A stretch of DNA of 44,817 nucleotides from NCBI GenBank assembly GCA_964473335.1, contig CAYYOO010000004.1, forward strand, positions 1 through 44,817, written 5' to 3'. Of this stretch, positions 43,315 to 44,817 are shown piece by piece. Position 1 is the first letter of the stretch, and every line of letters begins with the position of its first letter. The DNA comes from CAYZTD01 sp964473335. Lineage in GTDB: Archaea > Thermoplasmatota > E2 > DHVEG-1. A program made the position numbers and the translations under genes. The notes beneath the pieces are model-generated. The model did no database searches. It was not told the origin of the DNA and saw nothing but the letters and a program-made list of their open reading frames with translations.

Positions 43315-44532
43315 ATGTATAAAAATAACGATAAAGGAAAAAATTTCAGAAAAAAGTTCTTAGCCTTAGGAGTTATAGCAGTTGTCTTTATTATAGGTTT
43401 TTCTATTGGCAGCTTTTTTGTATATGGTGTTTTAGAATCAGAAACGAGTGATTTAGAAAATCAAATTAATGACTTAAAGTATAACTTCTTAAAACAAGGA
43501 AATTCTGTTAAAAATTGTACAGATTATTCTTATTACTTTAATGAGTCATCACTGTCTAGCATATATGATGATGTTAAAGATTCAATAGTTGTAATTTCAG
43601 CTATTGCATCATATCAAACTTTTTTTGATGAAATCGAAACAGAAGTACAAGGCTCTGGGTTTATATATGAATTTGATGGTGAATGTATAGTAATTACTAA
43701 TAAGCATGTTGTTTCTGATGTTTCTGATATTGTAATAACTTTTTCAAATGGTAATAGCTATCCTGGTGAATTGATGGGTTCTGATGCTTATTCAGATTTA
43801 GCAGTTTTATCAGTTGAAGCACCTTCTGAGGAACTAAAACCTCTTGAAATTGATAGTTCTAATTCTTTAAAGGTTGGTGAACCTGTAATCGCTGTTGGTA
43901 ATCCTAGGGGTCTAGATAATACTATGACTACTGGAATTATTAGCCAAACAGGGCGCACTATTAAAGAATCGGATACTGGAGGTTTTTTAATTGCAGATGT
44001 CATTCAAACTGATGTTGCGATAAACCCTGGAAACTCTGGTGGTCCTCTACTTAATTATAACGGTGAGGTTATAGGAATTACCACGGCCATTATTCAAGAT
44101 TCAGAAGGGTTAGGATTTGCAATTCCATCGAATACAATTCTAAAAGAAATCCCAGATCTAGTTAAAAATGGATCATATAATAATCATCCCTATCTTGGTA
44201 TATCTGGGACTGATATGAGTTACTCGATTGCTGAGGCTATGGATGTAGATATCACTTATGGATGGCTTGTTGTTAATATAGCAGAGAATAGTCCCGCAGA
44301 TAAAGCAGATTTACATAAAGGAGATGAACAGGTGGTAATTAATGACAAAAATGTGGTTGTTGGTGGAGATATTATTATTGCAATCGACGGGAATAAAATT
44401 GTAGATGGTGACGCATTAATGTCTTATCTTGAGAGGCATACCCAACCAGGCCAGCTAATTATTTTAACTGTAATAAGAGATAATGAACAAAAAGATATCA
44501 ATGTAGAATTAGGTAGAAGACCTGTGCAATAA
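43315..44532 (+). CDS. htrA: Membrane-anchored HtrA/DegP-type serine protease
   Basis: The protein has about 405 residues. A membrane helix lies at residues 15-38, a short coiled linker follows, then a trypsin-like domain with the triad His131 (ITNKHVV), Asp161 (SDLAVL) and Ser241 (NPGNSGGPLL), and one PDZ domain from about residue 295. It degrades or holds misfolded extracytoplasmic proteins. GGTG 6 nt upstream supports ATG 43315 rather than TTG 43303. Together with the SurA-like gene it makes an envelope quality-control pair. Confidence 0.94.
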   Translation: MYKNNDKGKNFRKKFLALGVIAVVFIIGFSIGSFFVYGVLESETSDLENQINDLKYNFLKQGNSVKNCTDYSYYFNESSLSSIYDDVKDSIVVISAIASYQTFFDEIETEVQGSGFIYEFDGECIVITNKHVVSDVSDIVITFSNGNSYPGELMGSDAYSDLAVLSVEAPSEELKPLEIDSSNSLKVGEPVIAVGNPRGLDNTMTTGIISQTGRTIKESDTGGFLIADVIQTDVAINPGNSGGPLLNYNGEVIGITTAIIQDSEGLGFAIPSNTILKEIPDLVKNGSYNNHPYLGISGTDMSYSIAEAMDVDITYGWLVVNIAENSPADKADLHKGDEQVVINDKNVVVGGDIIIAIDGNKIVDGDALMSYLERHTQPGQLIILTVIRDNEQKDINVELGRRPVQ

Positions 44533-44817
44533 ATGTGTACTGTTTTCTTTTAAAAAAAATCATATTTATAATCGCCAAGAACTTGATGGATTAACGTATT
44601 TTTCCTGTTTTTTGTCATTAAAACAAAAAATATTATTCAACTATCTATATTTTACCGTTAAAATTGTGCAGGGGAATAAGTTTGGTTAAAAAATCTGTTT
44701 TTTTCCTGTTAAAATCATTAAAAAGATGCAGGGCACTGGATTTGAACCCTAATTCGCCTGTAAAATATTTATTCTCATATTTTTAAAATTCCAAAGTATT
44801 CTTAGTTATTTATTCTT
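44533..44817. other. Right-end intergenic region with repeats, no gene
   Basis: There is no open reading frame of note. TTTTTCCTGTT followed within 6 nt by TCATTAAAA occurs near 44599-44622 and again near 44700-44723. TGCAGGGGAA at 44667-44676 resembles the tRNA-Leu-like repeat, and the full right copy is at 44725-44747. The remaining bases are AT-rich. Confidence 0.5.
44725..44747. repeat. tRNA-Leu-3'-end-like direct repeat, right copy
   Basis: It matches the 42077-42099 copy at 20 of 23 positions, differing at positions 10, 12 and 13. On the minus strand it reads TTCAAATCCAGTGCCCTGCA, a tRNA 3'-end pattern, but its T stem does not pair, so no complete tRNA is present here. With the left copy it brackets the SurA/HtrA genes. 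Confidence 0.55.

Noticed and set aside
44700..44817. Complete tRNA-Leu gene at the right edge
   Set aside because: Only the acceptor 3' strand and part of the T arm are recognisable; the T stem does not pair and no 5' half is in view, so I describe it as a repeat.
1..44817. CRISPR arrays, rRNA genes or transposase-bearing insertion sequences
   Set aside because: No regularly spaced repeats, rRNA sequence or transposase motifs were found on reading the window.

Overview
The window is a continuous 44.8-kb piece of an AT-rich archaeal chromosome. The archaeal assignment rests on an A-type ATP synthase, aIF5B, aIF1A, RIO1, S8e, SRP19/SRP54, a 20S proteasome beta subunit, the KH/beta-CASP termination nuclease aCPSF1/FttA, Alba, a CTP-dependent riboflavin kinase fused to a winged helix, and a tRNA-Asn with a canonical bulge-helix-bulge intron. 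A bacterial-type NAD-dependent DNA ligase beside a PHP-type PolX suggests an uncultured euryarchaeal lineage, possibly Thermoplasmatota-related. That placement is an inference with low certainty.

Left third (1-16.1 kb). The minus strand carries ATP synthase genes (H, I and a partial K with an unexpected extracellular PKD domain), aIF5B and a MATE exporter. Small cysteine-rich or glycine-rich proteins lie in the gaps, two of them short genes at 5394-5531 and 7578-7751. S8e and SRP19 follow on the plus strand. Next is a probable mobile island (about 8.6-11.0 kb) with two tandem compact serine recombinases flanked by AT-rich repeats. After it come trkA, the proteasome beta subunit and fttA, then three unrecognised minus-strand genes.

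Middle (16.1-24.6 kb). A structured intergenic element is followed by a stand-alone response regulator, the intron-containing tRNA-Asn, and the translation and ribosome-biogenesis group aIF1A, RIO1 and a Pno1-like KH protein. Then come a degenerate HD-domain protein, a CBS-pair protein, SRP54 interrupted in its P-loop by a 594-residue homing-endonuclease intein, and a glycerate 2-kinase.

Right part (24.7-44.8 kb). A 1395-residue membrane-anchored beta-propeller surface protein is followed by a NOG1-type GTPase and then the co-directional run winged helix, RbkR, PolX, LigA and a Cys-rich protein. A pilus or secretion cluster follows: a zinc-ribbon membrane protein, a TadC/FlaJ-like membrane protein, a zinc-cluster FlaI/GspE-like ATPase, a divergent HerA-like ATPase and a pilin-like protein. 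Alba comes next. The last segment holds a SurA-like lipoprotein and an HtrA protease, divergently arranged. It is bounded by imperfect 23-bp direct repeats that resemble the 3' end of tRNA-Leu, so it may be an integrated segment.

Two genes (rbkR and the SurA-like lipoprotein) appear to lack an AUG, GUG or UUG codon where homology or the signal peptide places the start. I saw no CRISPR array, rRNA or insertion-sequence transposase. The most notable observations are the PKD-proteolipid fusion, the paired compact serine recombinases, the tRNA-Leu-like repeats around the SurA/HtrA pair, the SRP54 P-loop intein, the 157-nt tRNA intron, and the structured element with a sequestered ribosome-binding site near 16.2 kb.
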